Numbered from the stretch's first letter, positions 1 to 8,834 are shown. The stretch: 64,000 bases of DNA from an uncultured Aquimarina sp. (GCF_947500065.1 NZ_CANMQT010000002.1:806001-870000); one strand, 5' to 3'. Translations and numbers: made by a program. Notes: a model not told the origin generated them from the sequence alone.

Positions 1-1
1 G

Positions 2-808
2 CTGTTTTGGGATGATCAAAAAATATTAGGCCCTGCCTATAATTTAGTTCCTGGACAAGAAAACATGAAATATCTTTCTCAGGGATTCGAGCTGCAATCG
101 TATCGTACAGTTGTTGAAAATATTGGTCAACATCTATCTAATTTCGAACCAGAATTAAAGATTGGTCGTGTCAATGAATTATTAGAAATAGTAGAAATGA
201 CTCCATTTGCTAACACTAAAGTGGAAAACTTAAGTGGGGGACAAAAACAAAGAGTCGCACTAGCAAAATCATTAGCTAAAAGGCCTCAATTACTACTATT
301 AGATGAACCATTCGGAAATATTGATAATTTCAGACGTAGTTCTCTGCGTAGAAATCTATTTGCATACTTAAAAAGAAATAAGATTACCAGTATTACCGCA
401 ACTCACGATAAAACTGATATACTATCCTTTGCCGAAGAAACCATTGTAATTCATAAAGGTGAGATTGTAAACAAAGGGAACACACATAACATCTATAATA
501 ACCCAAAAAACTATTATATAGCATCGCTTTTCGGCGAAGTAAATCAATTAACAATTACTACTTTTTTACCAAATTCCAGTAATGATGATACAATTCTATT
601 ATACCCTCACGAGATACAAATAGTAGAAAATTCCGATCTAAAAGCCAGCGTAAAAAAATCTTATTTTAATGGAAATCATTTTTTGATTGAAGCTGTATTT
701 AAGAATCAAGTCATTTTTATTGAACATTCAATTGCCATAGGAGATTCAAAGAAAATTGGAATCTCCGTCTCCAAAGAAATACTTAGCGCTAGAATTAATA
801 ATAATTAA
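2..808 (+). CDS. ABC transporter ATP-binding protein, 5' end outside the window
   Basis: The reading frame is open from base 2, so the ATG at 65 is internal and the true start and Walker A loop lie upstream of the window. Visible parts are a Q-loop region (KYLSQGFEL), the ABC signature LSGGQKQR, Walker B LLLLDEPF and the switch His in TATHD. A C-terminal extension of about 100 residues follows, of the TOBE-like kind seen in PotA/FbpC/CysA-type import ATPases. It would hydrolyse ATP at the cytoplasmic face to drive uptake, but the substrate cannot be told because no permease is in view. No partner gene follows within 200 bases. The family is secure; the import direction is inferred from the C-terminal extension. 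Confidence 0.85.
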   Translation: MFWDDQKILGPAYNLVPGQENMKYLSQGFELQSYRTVVENIGQHLSNFEPELKIGRVNELLEIVEMTPFANTKVENLSGGQKQRVALAKSLAKRPQLLLLDEPFGNIDNFRRSSLRRNLFAYLKRNKITSITATHDKTDILSFAEETIVIHKGEIVNKGNTHNIYNNPKNYYIASLFGEVNQLTITTFLPNSSNDDTILLYPHEIQIVENSDLKASVKKSYFNGNHFLIEAVFKNQVIFIEHSIAIGDSKKIGISVSKEILSARINNN

Positions 809-1019
809 CCCTTCTACTTGCATCTTAAAAAGAAAAGAAAAATCATATTATTTTTTTTGGTCAACCAATTTTAACGAAGACTAATTTATCCTCTACGGAT
901 TCTATTTCTTACGATTCTAATTCACTTTATTAAAATACTTTTACAGTTGGTAGATTTCATACATCTCTCCAATAATTATTGTTACCTTTTAAACTATTAA
1001 CTCTTAAAACCAACAAACC

Positions 1020-2558
1020 ATGAAACGTAAATTATTTTTTTTAAAAACTTTAGCATTCTTGTTTATTGCTAATATCGCAATTGCACAACAATCAAATCTA
1101 ACCGATAGTTCTATTGCCAAAGCCAATGTCCCAGATATAGGTTGCACTGGTGAGGATACTTATGACCAAGGTGTAAGAATTGTTCCTAATGCAAATTCGT
1201 GGAAGGATAGCTATCAAGCAAATGGCTTTTGTTTCTGTAAATCTTCTTTTGATCACGGTGTTGGTAATTTCAAAATCAATATCAACGGGCAAGAGATAAA
1301 TATTAAAGATATCTGTGATGAACTTAAAAAACATCCTAGTTTCCGAGATATAGCAAATGGGGATCCCAGATATAATACCATACAATGTGGTAACGAACCT
1401 GGACATGACGACGCCATTACCATACAAGGTAAAAGAATTAAAGATGAGAAAGTTTGTCCTGGTCGTGTAGACCAAGGTAGTCAAGGGTGCCAATGTAAAG
1501 GACCTAAATTCGATATGAACTGGTTAAGTTCCAGGCCTCGATTTGGCGGAGATGGTGACGGAAACAATACAGGACCAAATACCTCATTTACAACTCCATC
1601 AAACAATGCCTCTTTTTCGGCTCCTGCAACAATAGAAGTAATTATCACAGCAACTGATAGTGATGGTGTTAGCAACGTACGCTTATATCTTAATAACTCA
1701 TTAGTTCGCCAAGAAAATGTCGCTCCATATACATGGAATAATAACAATCAGGACAATGCTCTAAAAAATCTAGGAGAAGGAAATTATACATTAAAAGCTG
1801 AAGCTACTGACAGTAAAGGAGCTAAAACAACAAAAACTATCACATTTACCGTTGGAGATGATAATGGAACAGATGGTTTCGTAACAATACTTGGACAAAG
1901 TATTAATAAATATGTTAGCTCTGAAGGCGGTACAAGAACGATGCAAGCTAACCGAAACTCTGCTGGTGCTGATGAACAATTTATTGTTGAATCCGCAGGA
2001 AATGGTACTGTAAGTTTTAAAGGCAGCAATGGTAAATATGTGGCTTCTGAAAATGGTAACCAACCAATGAACTGTAATAGAAATGCCGTTGGATCGTGGG
2101 AAAGATTTACATTAGAGTCTCTAGGAGGTGATCTTTATGCCATTAAAGGAAATAATGGTAAATATGTAAGTCACGAAAATGGTAATAAAGCCATTAATTG
2201 TAACAGAAATGCAATTGGCGCTTGGGAAAAATTTATTATCACTGGCTTAAACGCAAATAGATTAAATGAATTAGTTAAAGAAGATATAACACCATATTCC
2301 ATTAGTGTATATCCAATTCCTATGACCTCTGATGATATTAATTTAGTCATCTCATTACCTAAAAAAGTAACCTATTCTTCCGTTGAGATTATAGATCTAA
2401 AAGGAAACAGGGTTGCTAAAAAGAACATGGGTGCTATGGAATCCGGCACCAGATCTATTTCATTAAATGAAATGAAACAACGTATGCTTTCGAGTGGACT
2501 TTATATTATAAAGGTACGATTGGATGATACTGTGATTACTAAAAAAATAACAAAGTAA
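1020..2558 (+). CDS. Secreted protein with Cys-rich N-terminal domain, Ig-like domain, fascin-like beta-trefoil and T9SS tail
   Basis: A signal peptide ends at about residue 23 (IAIAQ). Residues about 40-175 form a domain I do not recognise, with eight cysteines, including two CxC pairs (FCFC and GCQC). Residues about 185-278 look like a bacterial Ig-like domain (DSDGVSNVRLYLNN), of the sort often appended to carbohydrate-active proteins. Residues about 285-410 hold three similar units carrying the pattern GKYVxxENG followed by NRNAxG, typical of the fascin-like beta-trefoil. The last 80 residues (SVYPIPM to the end) resemble the type IX secretion sorting domain. The protein is probably secreted or surface-attached and may bind glycan. 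It lacks a recognisable catalytic domain, unless the Cys-rich N-terminus is one. It stands alone between an ABC gene and convergent lpxH. Confidence 0.75.
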   Translation: MKRKLFFLKTLAFLFIANIAIAQQSNLTDSSIAKANVPDIGCTGEDTYDQGVRIVPNANSWKDSYQANGFCFCKSSFDHGVGNFKININGQEINIKDICDELKKHPSFRDIANGDPRYNTIQCGNEPGHDDAITIQGKRIKDEKVCPGRVDQGSQGCQCKGPKFDMNWLSSRPRFGGDGDGNNTGPNTSFTTPSNNASFSAPATIEVIITATDSDGVSNVRLYLNNSLVRQENVAPYTWNNNNQDNALKNLGEGNYTLKAEATDSKGAKTTKTITFTVGDDNGTDGFVTILGQSINKYVSSEGGTRTMQANRNSAGADEQFIVESAGNGTVSFKGSNGKYVASENGNQPMNCNRNAVGSWERFTLESLGGDLYAIKGNNGKYVSHENGNKAINCNRNAIGAWEKFIITGLNANRLNELVKEDITPYSISVYPIPMTSDDINLVISLPKKVTYSSVEIIDLKGNRVAKKNMGAMESGTRSISLNEMKQRMLSSGLYIIKVRLDDTVITKKITK

Positions 2559-2581
2559 TACATCAGTCTTTAGATTTTTTG

Positions 2582-2612
2582 AAGCGGATGGTCATTTTTT
2601 GATCATTCGCTT
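2582..2612 (+). terminator. Intrinsic terminator after the secreted fascin-like protein
   Basis: A 13 bp stem with two G:T pairs (arms at 2582-2594 and 2600-2612) and a T5 loop is followed by a T-rich run on the plus strand. It sits between convergent genes, 23 bases after the plus-strand stop. Confidence 0.7.
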
Positions 2613-2615
2613 TTA

Positions 2616-3401
2616 TTATTCTTTGTTATAGTGTTCCAACTTCATTTCTCTACCATCAAACACTGCATATGTATAATGTACAATCCAATCCCCAAGATTG
2701 GTGTATTTGGAGTTTTCTTTTAATTCAATTTCCATAGGAAGATGTCTATGACCAAAAACAAAGTAATCTGTATGTTTAGTTTCTAGTTTTCGCTTACAAT
2801 ATTGTACTAACCATTCATTGTCTTCTCCAAGAAATGTAACATCTTCATCACCGGAGATCAATTTATTTTTTACAGAAAGGTATTGTGCAAGTTTCACCCC
2901 TAAATCTGGATGCAACCATCTAAAAAACCATTTGGCAATTGGATTGGTAAACACTTTTTTCATGCGTTTGTACCCCTTATCTCCAGGTCCCAAACCATCT
3001 CCATGACCTATTACAAATGTGGTATTATTAAAAATGAATTCTTGTGGTTTATGAAATACCGGGATGTTTAATTCTTCTTCAAAATAACCATCCATCCAAA
3101 GATCATGATTCCCTACAAAATAATATACCGGAATTCCTGAATCCGTAATTTCTGCAAGCTTCCCTAATGTTCTTGTAAATCCTTTGGGAACCACTGTCTT
3201 GTATTCAAACCAAAAATCAAAAAGATCTCCCAGCAAAAATATAGCTGCTGCATCCTTTTTAACTTCATCTAGCCATCTTACGAACTTTTGCTCTCTCGGA
3301 AAACTCTTCTCTGTCGTAGGAGCTCCTAAATGATTATCCGATGCAAAGTATATCTTTTTACCTTCTAGGAATTGAATATGGTGGGAATTAGCTTGCTTCA
3401 T
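2616..3401 (-). CDS. lpxH: UDP-2,3-diacylglucosamine diphosphatase LpxH
   Basis: This is a calcineurin-like metallophosphoesterase of 261 residues. The metal-binding motifs appear in the expected order: SDNHLG, GDLFDFWFE, GNHDLW, HGDG and GHRH. LpxH cleaves UDP-2,3-diacylglucosamine to lipid X and UMP in lipid A biosynthesis, at the inner face of the cytoplasmic membrane. The length matches flavobacterial LpxH proteins. The ATG at 3401 gives a start at MKQANSHHIQF. The gene has no partner in its strand direction within 59 bases of the response regulator and is probably monocistronic. Confidence 0.9.
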   Translation of the reverse strand: MKQANSHHIQFLEGKKIYFASDNHLGAPTTEKSFPREQKFVRWLDEVKKDAAAIFLLGDLFDFWFEYKTVVPKGFTRTLGKLAEITDSGIPVYYFVGNHDLWMDGYFEEELNIPVFHKPQEFIFNNTTFVIGHGDGLGPGDKGYKRMKKVFTNPIAKWFFRWLHPDLGVKLAQYLSVKNKLISGDEDVTFLGEDNEWLVQYCKRKLETKHTDYFVFGHRHLPMEIELKENSKYTNLGDWIVHYTYAVFDGREMKLEHYNKE

Positions 3402-3460
3402 CTAAGAAACAAATATAGTAGTTTTACTTTAGGATTTGCCAGAAATAAAACAGCGAACCT

Positions 3461-4069
3461 TTATTTCTTATTATGCAACTTAATAGCTTCTTCCTTGCTT
3501 GTTACGTGGAGTTTTTCATAAATATTACGCACATGATATTTTATGGTGTTAAGACTCACTTTAAGATCTTCACCAATACCTGCATAACTTTTTCCCTCTG
3601 CCAATAATGTCAATACTTCATTTTCTCTATCTGTTAGCTGATCAAATTTCTTTTCCCGAAAAGATTCTACCACCATACGTGCAATATTGATACTCATAGG
3701 AGCACCACCATCATTTGCCTGATACAGCGCTTGTAATAACCTTTCTTCTCCGCTACTTTTGGTTAAATACCCTACAGCACCAGAGCACAAAGCGTCAAAC
3801 ACATATTTAGAATTCTCATGTACGGTAACAACAATAATAGCAACTTCTGGAAGAATCATTTTTATTTCCTTTATCCCTTCTATTCCAGTCATTCCTGGTA
3901 AAGTAATATCAATCATTATGAAATCAGGACATAATGCCTCTATCTTAGATAGTGCATCTTCGCAATTGGTAAAAGCTCCAATTACAGTGAAATCATCAGA
4001 ATTATTAATGATTTTGGTATACGATTGCAATACAATCTCATAATCTTCTATAAGAACAACTTTCTTCAA
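3461..4069 (-). CDS. LuxR/NarL-family response regulator (TTG start)
   Basis: An N-terminal receiver domain has acidic residues ED at 8-9, phospho-acceptor Asp54 (MIDITLPG) and a C-terminal LuxR-type helix-turn-helix (TDRENEVLTLLAEGKS to VSLNTIKYHVRNIYEKL). The only sensible initiation codon is TTG at 4069, because an in-frame stop lies just upstream and the receiver domain begins at once. It lies 72 bases downstream of the sensor kinase gene, its likely partner. An ACCC-N5-GGGT dyad in the gap suggests separate or autoregulated transcription. As a NarL-type regulator it should bind DNA as a dimer after phosphorylation; target genes are not evident from the sequence. Confidence 0.88.
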   Translation of the reverse strand: MKKVVLIEDYEIVLQSYTKIINNSDDFTVIGAFTNCEDALSKIEALCPDFIMIDITLPGMTGIEGIKEIKMILPEVAIIVVTVHENSKYVFDALCSGAVGYLTKSSGEERLLQALYQANDGGAPMSINIARMVVESFREKKFDQLTDRENEVLTLLAEGKSYAGIGEDLKVSLNTIKYHVRNIYEKLHVTSKEEAIKLHNKK

Positions 4070-4120
4070 TTCTTGGTCTTTTTATTGTTTTGCAAAGGTC
4101 GATGATTATTTCCGGATTCT

Positions 4121-4140
4121 TCTCACCCTAAACGGGTAGT
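4121..4140. promoter_or_regulatory. ACCC-N5-GGGT dyad, copy 1, upstream of the response regulator
   Basis: The dyad ACCC-N5-GGGT lies between the kinase stop and the response regulator start, about 50 bases upstream of the TTG. Read on the minus strand, its 20-base context matches the copy at 7094-7113 at 17 of 20 positions. A symmetric site of this form fits a LuxR-type dimer, so autoregulation by the neighbouring regulator is a reasonable inference. Confidence 0.5.
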
Positions 4141-4141
4141 A

Positions 4142-7003
4142 CTATCTAAATTTTCCTCTAAACAATATTTCGGTTTTATTTTCTGAATGTATGACTAATT
4201 CTCCATTAATTTTAAAAGCTCTCTTCCTCATATTAATCAAACCATTCTTTCGTTTTAATTCTGATGAATGAAAACCTACTCCGTTATCAGAAAAACTGAT
4301 TTTTAGTATATTATTATGTACATAAAACCCTAAAACCACTTCAGTCGCCTTTGCATGTTTTAAACTATTTGTCATTGCTTCTTTAAAAAGCAGCAGTAAT
4401 TGTCGACTCCAATAATATGGGAGTTTTATATTTTCTTCACTTAAATGTTTTTCTACCTTAAAAATAATACCCTTATTCTGAAATAACTCTTCTCCAAAAT
4501 CTGTAAGATAAATCATCAATTCTTTTAGATCATCACTATTGGCATCAATAGACCACACAAAATCTTTTATCCCAAAGTACAAATCCTTAGCATCTTTTCT
4601 TACCTGAGATATCATATCTATAGATTTAGTTTGTTTCAGTTCTTCATCCTTCATCATAAGCTCAGACATCACTGTAATTCCGGCTAATTTATTACCAAGT
4701 TCATCATGAAAATCTTGTGCAACATTTTCTCTAACTGTTCTTAATTCTTGTTCAAGTCTTAGCGATTGTGCTATGGTATCTTGTAATAATTTATTCCTAT
4801 TATTTACTCTTCTTAACTGAAGGAATATAATAGAAGAAATCAATATTGTACTTAATGAAGAAAGTAAAAGAATAAACCATAATTTCTTAAACCATAATTG
4901 TTCTATAGAAAATGGATATTCATTAGAATACACCCAATTACTGTTTGGATTTCTAGATCTAAATTGAATATTATAATCTCCTACTCCATAATTATTTATG
5001 TCCAAAACCTTATTTTCAAAAGGTCTCCAATCTTCTGTAGAATTCGTTCTATACGCCGTCGTAACTTGTTTTCCTGAATAATCAATTACATCAACAATAA
5101 ACTCATTATCCATTTTATTAACAATCAAGTTTGGCGGCGTAATAGGTTTAAAAGCTTCTGTGTTATCTATTCTTACTGCTCTTTTATTACCAGCAATCCA
5201 TATTTGGTGATCATCATCTTCTATTATCTTAGAAACGTAAGAAGATTGCAACCCTTCTTTCTTTCCAAAATTGTAAAACATCTCATCCTTGTATATAGAA
5301 AACCCTCTTTGCGTAGCTATCCAAACCGCCCCGCGATGATCTATATAAATATCATTAATCTTAGTATTATCTAATCCATCTTTTTCATCCAAGTATTTAA
5401 TATTTCCATTCCAATTGATTCTAGAAAGGCCCGCATTTGTAGCAACCCAGATTCCTGCTTCTTTGGTATATCTGATTTTTTTTATATTTAATGTTTCTTC
5501 TCCCAGGCTCGCTGTTATTGTTCTTTTATGCTGATGCGAAACAAGATCATAAACTCTAATTCCAAGATTTGTTGCTACCCACGCCTCTTTATTTATTACC
5601 GCTAAATCATTAATTATAATATTGTCATTTTCCAAAGAAACTCTAGTTCTTTGTTGATTCTTATCACTTGAAGAAAAAAGCATACTAACATTGGATATGG
5701 CAACACCTTTTTCTTCTTTTATATGGCCTTCTCCATTTACCATTTCATGATTATCAAAACTATTATCAACAGACGTGCTTCTAATTAATTGAATATGTAT
5801 TTTGTTATTTTTTACCTTCTCATTTCTAAACCCAATAGCTTCAGAACTAAGTTCTTTAGAGGTTAGTTTTTTTGTTATTTTATCGTAACCATAAATGCGA
5901 TTTAATCCTAAGAAGAAAATTTTTCCATCCTTAGTAGCAATATCAAAAATATCATTGTCATCAATTACTTTTTCTGACAGGACACGGTCTTCTTTTGATA
6001 ATTGGTATAACCCATCAGATTTAGAAGTAATCCATATATTTTCATCCTTATCTACATAGATATCGCTTACATTAATCTGATAGTCAGGCTTTCCAGTAAT
6101 ATTTTGAAATGTTTTATTTTTAAAATCACGAACATAGATTTTATCTTCTCCAGAAGAAGAATTTTTAATGACAAAAACCTCACAATAAGAAGTTTTAATA
6201 AATCTATGAATTAAGTTATCATCAAAATCGTGTTTATCTACTCTTATAACGCCATTAATATTGAAAATATACAAATCATCATGAGATGTAGCGTAATAAT
6301 GCGTTGCGTCATATTTCCCGAAATCATGAATGTACTTATCTTTCATAAATGGAAATACCAATTCAATTTCCTTCTCCGATTTATATCGATAAATCCCTTT
6401 TAGGAGTTTTTTATCTGTTCCAGAATATACGCCTCGATAGAAATAAACTTGATCATCCACAAAAGCTGTCCAACTGTTTGATATTTCTTTATTGCCAAGG
6501 TCGAACTTATCTAGTATGGCATCACCATTTCGATCAATATAAATTGCCAGATTTTTTTTTATGAATTTTAATCCCTCTTCTCTCTTATAAAGAATATAAC
6601 GCCCAAAATTAGCTCCTAAAACATCCTTGCCTATCCGATAAACTCTATTTATCTTCTGAATATTATCGTTTTCTATCTCTGGTATAAGTATAGAATCATT
6701 TTTTATAAAATGAAGCCCTCCTTTCCAGGTGGCTATAGCTAATGTATCAGTCGCATATTTTTTTATATCAATAATGTAGTTAGATCTAAACCCTTTAGAA
6801 CCATCCAATACTTTAAATCTATTACCATTAAACTTAGCTAGTCCATCATCTGTTCCAATCCAGATATATCCATCATCATCCTGAAATAGCTGATATGTAA
6901 AATCGTGTGGTAGCCCATTGTCCGTTGTATAATGTGTAAACTTCACCTGAGAACATACAAAAAACGGCACAAAACCTATTATGAATAATAAATGTCGGAT
7001 CAT
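4142..7003 (-). CDS. Reg_prop beta-propeller sensor histidine kinase
   Basis: The 953-residue protein has an N-terminal signal sequence. Multiple Reg_prop-type propeller units follow (recurring DDGYIWIGTDDGL, DHRGAVWIAT and DDHQIWIAG patterns), then a YYY-type beta domain before a single membrane helix near residue 735-757. The cytoplasmic part has a HisKA_3 dimerisation segment with phospho-acceptor His about 766 (QDFHDELGNKLAG) and an HATPase_c domain (FSDNGVGF). It is therefore a periplasmic-sensing kinase that would phosphorylate the adjacent LuxR-type regulator. Unlike the hybrid sensor at 35037-39203, it has no receiver or AraC domain. The signal it senses is unknown, and the neighbours (lpxH, queD) give no clue. 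Confidence 0.88.
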   Translation of the reverse strand: MIRHLLFIIGFVPFFVCSQVKFTHYTTDNGLPHDFTYQLFQDDDGYIWIGTDDGLAKFNGNRFKVLDGSKGFRSNYIIDIKKYATDTLAIATWKGGLHFIKNDSILIPEIENDNIQKINRVYRIGKDVLGANFGRYILYKREEGLKFIKKNLAIYIDRNGDAILDKFDLGNKEISNSWTAFVDDQVYFYRGVYSGTDKKLLKGIYRYKSEKEIELVFPFMKDKYIHDFGKYDATHYYATSHDDLYIFNINGVIRVDKHDFDDNLIHRFIKTSYCEVFVIKNSSSGEDKIYVRDFKNKTFQNITGKPDYQINVSDIYVDKDENIWITSKSDGLYQLSKEDRVLSEKVIDDNDIFDIATKDGKIFFLGLNRIYGYDKITKKLTSKELSSEAIGFRNEKVKNNKIHIQLIRSTSVDNSFDNHEMVNGEGHIKEEKGVAISNVSMLFSSSDKNQQRTRVSLENDNIIINDLAVINKEAWVATNLGIRVYDLVSHQHKRTITASLGEETLNIKKIRYTKEAGIWVATNAGLSRINWNGNIKYLDEKDGLDNTKINDIYIDHRGAVWIATQRGFSIYKDEMFYNFGKKEGLQSSYVSKIIEDDDHQIWIAGNKRAVRIDNTEAFKPITPPNLIVNKMDNEFIVDVIDYSGKQVTTAYRTNSTEDWRPFENKVLDINNYGVGDYNIQFRSRNPNSNWVYSNEYPFSIEQLWFKKLWFILLLSSLSTILISSIIFLQLRRVNNRNKLLQDTIAQSLRLEQELRTVRENVAQDFHDELGNKLAGITVMSELMMKDEELKQTKSIDMISQVRKDAKDLYFGIKDFVWSIDANSDDLKELMIYLTDFGEELFQNKGIIFKVEKHLSEENIKLPYYWSRQLLLLFKEAMTNSLKHAKATEVVLGFYVHNNILKISFSDNGVGFHSSELKRKNGLINMRKRAFKINGELVIHSENKTEILFRGKFR

Positions 7004-7093
7004 TTAACCATTTAATAAGAAACTTAGTAAGCCCAAAACAATCCCATCTGGCTTGTTTTTACTGTAAAAATAGTCATTAATATTTTTAAAAAA

Positions 7094-7113
7094 ACTACCC
7101 ATTTCGGGTGGGA
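7094..7113. promoter_or_regulatory. ACCC-N5-GGGT dyad, copy 2, upstream of the sensor kinase
   Basis: This lies about 90 bases upstream of the kinase start. It contains ACCC-ATTTC-GGGT and shares 17 of 20 bases with the site at 4121-4140. It is the second member of a pair that brackets the two-component genes, a position suited to autoregulation. Confidence 0.5.
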
Positions 7114-7223
7114 AATAGTTACAACTCGTATCTTATTTTTGAGAAGTTAGTTACTAAAAAGTATCAATCAAAAACAGAATAGTTCAATACTACTAATAAC
7201 TATTCATTATTAATTATGTTGAG

Positions 7224-7256
7224 GAAAAGACTGTCTTTTTAAGGGTGGTCTTTTTT
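7224..7256. terminator. Weak hairpin downstream of queD
   Basis: A run containing AAAAGAC and two GTCTTTT blocks can form alternative short stems (7225-7239, or 7225-7231 with 7249-7255), with T-rich flanks. It lies just after the minus-strand queD stop. The stems are AT-rich and short, so termination here is uncertain. Confidence 0.35.
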
Positions 7257-7257
7257 A

Positions 7258-7710
7258 TTATATGTTATCACTAGCATACCATTCTGCAAAAGAAGTTTCT
7301 GTCTCCTGAAGTTTTAAGGAATGTAGCTTTATATTTTCTGGTAACCTAGCGCTTATCTTACTTGCAAAATCAATTACCATATTTTCACTAGTAGGTTGAT
7401 AATCCACTAAAATAACATTGTGATCTCTTTGCTCTAATTCTTTTGCTAACTCTATATGAGGAGTGTTCTTGTTAAAAACGGTAGCGTGATCAAACACATC
7501 TTCAATGTCTTCTTTTACAATTTTCTTAAGATCTCCAAAATCAATCACCATTCCCAATTTTACATGAGATGTATCAGTGATAGGGCTTCCGATAACAGTA
7601 ACACTTAATTTATAACTATGTCCGTGAACATTTTTACACTTCCCGTCATAACCATATAATGCATGACCGGTTTCAAAAGAAAATTGTTTGGTGATTCTGA
7701 TCTTACTCAT
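7258..7710 (-). CDS. queD: 6-carboxytetrahydropterin synthase (QueD/PTPS family)
   Basis: The protein is 150 residues from the ATG at 7710; a TTG eight codons upstream is less likely. It shows the zinc His set (FETGHAL and VHGHSY), the catalytic-region Cys in GKCKNVHGH and the conserved DFGDLK and PTSENM motifs. QueD converts 7,8-dihydroneopterin triphosphate to 6-carboxy-tetrahydropterin on the path to queuosine. The gene is downstream of the enoyl-CoA hydratase and a 32-residue membrane protein on the same strand. A TAnnTTTG element right in front of it suggests it can also be transcribed on its own. Confidence 0.9.
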   Translation of the reverse strand: MSKIRITKQFSFETGHALYGYDGKCKNVHGHSYKLSVTVIGSPITDTSHVKLGMVIDFGDLKKIVKEDIEDVFDHATVFNKNTPHIELAKELEQRDHNVILVDYQPTSENMVIDFASKISARLPENIKLHSLKLQETETSFAEWYASDNI

Positions 7711-7731
7711 TTCTTGCTTTGTAACTTTTTG

Positions 7732-7739
7732 CAAAGTTA
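7732..7739 (-). promoter_or_regulatory. Candidate -7 element for queD
   Basis: Read on the minus strand this is TAACTTTG, an exact match to the Bacteroidota TAnnTTTG consensus, 21 bases upstream of the ATG at 7710. No convincing TTG -33 box sits at the usual distance, so the call is weak. Confidence 0.35.
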
Positions 7740-7746
7740 GTGAAGA

Positions 7747-7845
7747 TTATCTTCTCTTTCTTTTATTATAAAAGTAAACCACTACTAAAATAATCCCCAT
7801 TAGTAAGAATAATCCATTACCTCCTAAAAAACTTAGTATATCCAT
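7747..7845 (-). CDS. 32-residue single-helix membrane microprotein
   Basis: An ATG at 7845 opens a 32-codon frame ending in TAA at 7747. It starts MDILSFLGGNG, runs through a strongly hydrophobic stretch of about 16 residues and ends with a basic tail YNKRKRR. Topology is therefore probably N-out, C-in by the positive-inside rule. Only three bases separate it from the stop of the enoyl-CoA hydratase gene, and queD begins about 36 bases after it, so it sits inside a minus-strand transcription unit. No function can be assigned. Its spacing and clear membrane design support a real gene rather than chance. Confidence 0.6.
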   Translation of the reverse strand: MDILSFLGGNGLFLLMGIILVVVYFYNKRKRR

Positions 7846-7848
7846 ATT

Positions 7849-8616
7849 TTATTTTTTGAATTTTTTTAACGCTTTCTTAGTAAATTCTGAAAGTACCAAT
7901 TCACCAGAAACTGCAGCTCTTTCAATCAATAATTCATTCCAATGATTAGTCCCTTTCCAATTTACCACTTTCATTTGCTGAATAGCTTGCGGATTATAGT
8001 TTGCTAATTTCTCGGCAAACAACTGAACTTCTTTATCAAGTTCTCCAATAGTTTCAAATACTCTAGTGAATAATCCTTGCTCTTTTGCCCAATAGGCATT
8101 TTTCCATTGAGAAGCATCCCATGCCAATGCTTCAAAAGCTGCTAATCCTATTTTTCTAGATACTGCGGGTTCAATTACAAAAGGCCCGATCCCAATAGTT
8201 AGTTCGCTTAGTTTTATCGAAGCTGCTTCTGTTGCCATACAATAATCACAAGCTGAAGCTAATCCTACTCCTCCACCAACTGTTTTTCCCTGTATTCTAC
8301 CAATAATAGGTTGTCTACATCTTCGCATTGCATTAATCACATTAGCAAATCCTGAAAAGAACTTTTTCCCTTCCTCTAGATTTGTAATTGATACTAGTTC
8401 GTCAAAAGAAGCTCCTGCACAAAATGCTTTTTCTCCTTCTGATTTTAAAATAATTACATGAACAACAGGGTCATTAGACAAAGTATCAATCGCTTTAGTC
8501 AACCTATCTAATAATTCAGATGGAAAAGAATTACTTGCTGGATGTCCAAATTCCAGTGTCGCAATATGATTTTCTATATGTGTATATAAACTTCCGTTGG
8601 TTCGTTCAGTAGTCAT
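7849..8616 (-). CDS. Enoyl-CoA hydratase/isomerase family protein
   Basis: This crotonase-fold protein of 255 residues carries the oxyanion-hole segments AFCAGASFDEL and QGKTVGGGVGLASACDY. The helix after the second segment holds ATEAASIKLSELTIGIGP. It should act in the cytoplasm on an acyl-CoA thioester, as hydratase or isomerase; the exact substrate cannot be read from the sequence. Residues in the catalytic Glu region differ from classical short-chain hydratase (SELTIGIGPF), so a specialised role is possible. It heads a minus-strand unit with a microprotein and queD. The start at 8616 is an ATG. Confidence 0.85.
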   Translation of the reverse strand: MTTERTNGSLYTHIENHIATLEFGHPASNSFPSELLDRLTKAIDTLSNDPVVHVIILKSEGEKAFCAGASFDELVSITNLEEGKKFFSGFANVINAMRRCRQPIIGRIQGKTVGGGVGLASACDYCMATEAASIKLSELTIGIGPFVIEPAVSRKIGLAAFEALAWDASQWKNAYWAKEQGLFTRVFETIGELDKEVQLFAEKLANYNPQAIQQMKVVNWKGTNHWNELLIERAAVSGELVLSEFTKKALKKFKK

Positions 8617-8738
8617 AGTGTTAGATTTTTGATAAAAATAGACAATATTTTAAATTCTGAAACCAAGTAGTATCGTTGAGTTTAAAACACGTATTTCCAC
8701 GTATTTATACTTTTCATCCCTAAGCTTAACTTTGTTCT

Positions 8739-8834
8739 ATGAAGAAAAAGTATATAGAAAAATTCAGATTAGTTGCTGTGCTGGTTTGTCTTTATGTAAT
8801 TATTGCTATGGTATTCTTAAAACTTACTTTCTAG
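8739..8834 (+). CDS. 31-residue single-helix membrane microprotein
   Basis: A 31-codon frame begins with ATG at 8739 and ends with TAG at 8832-8834. The product starts MKKKYIEKFR (strongly basic), followed by a hydrophobic helix of about 20 residues. A perfect TAnnTTTG element (TAACTTTG, 8727-8734) lies four bases before the ATG, which would make the transcript nearly leaderless if used. The 3' end overlaps the last four bases of the convergent MATE gene. Function unknown. It is one of three similar single-helix microproteins in this window. Confidence 0.5.
   Translation: MKKKYIEKFRLVAVLVCLYVIIAMVFLKLTF

Noticed and set aside
65..808. ATG at 65 as the start of the ABC ATPase gene
   Set aside because: The frame is open to the window edge and codes for family-like sequence before this codon; the Walker A motif must lie upstream.
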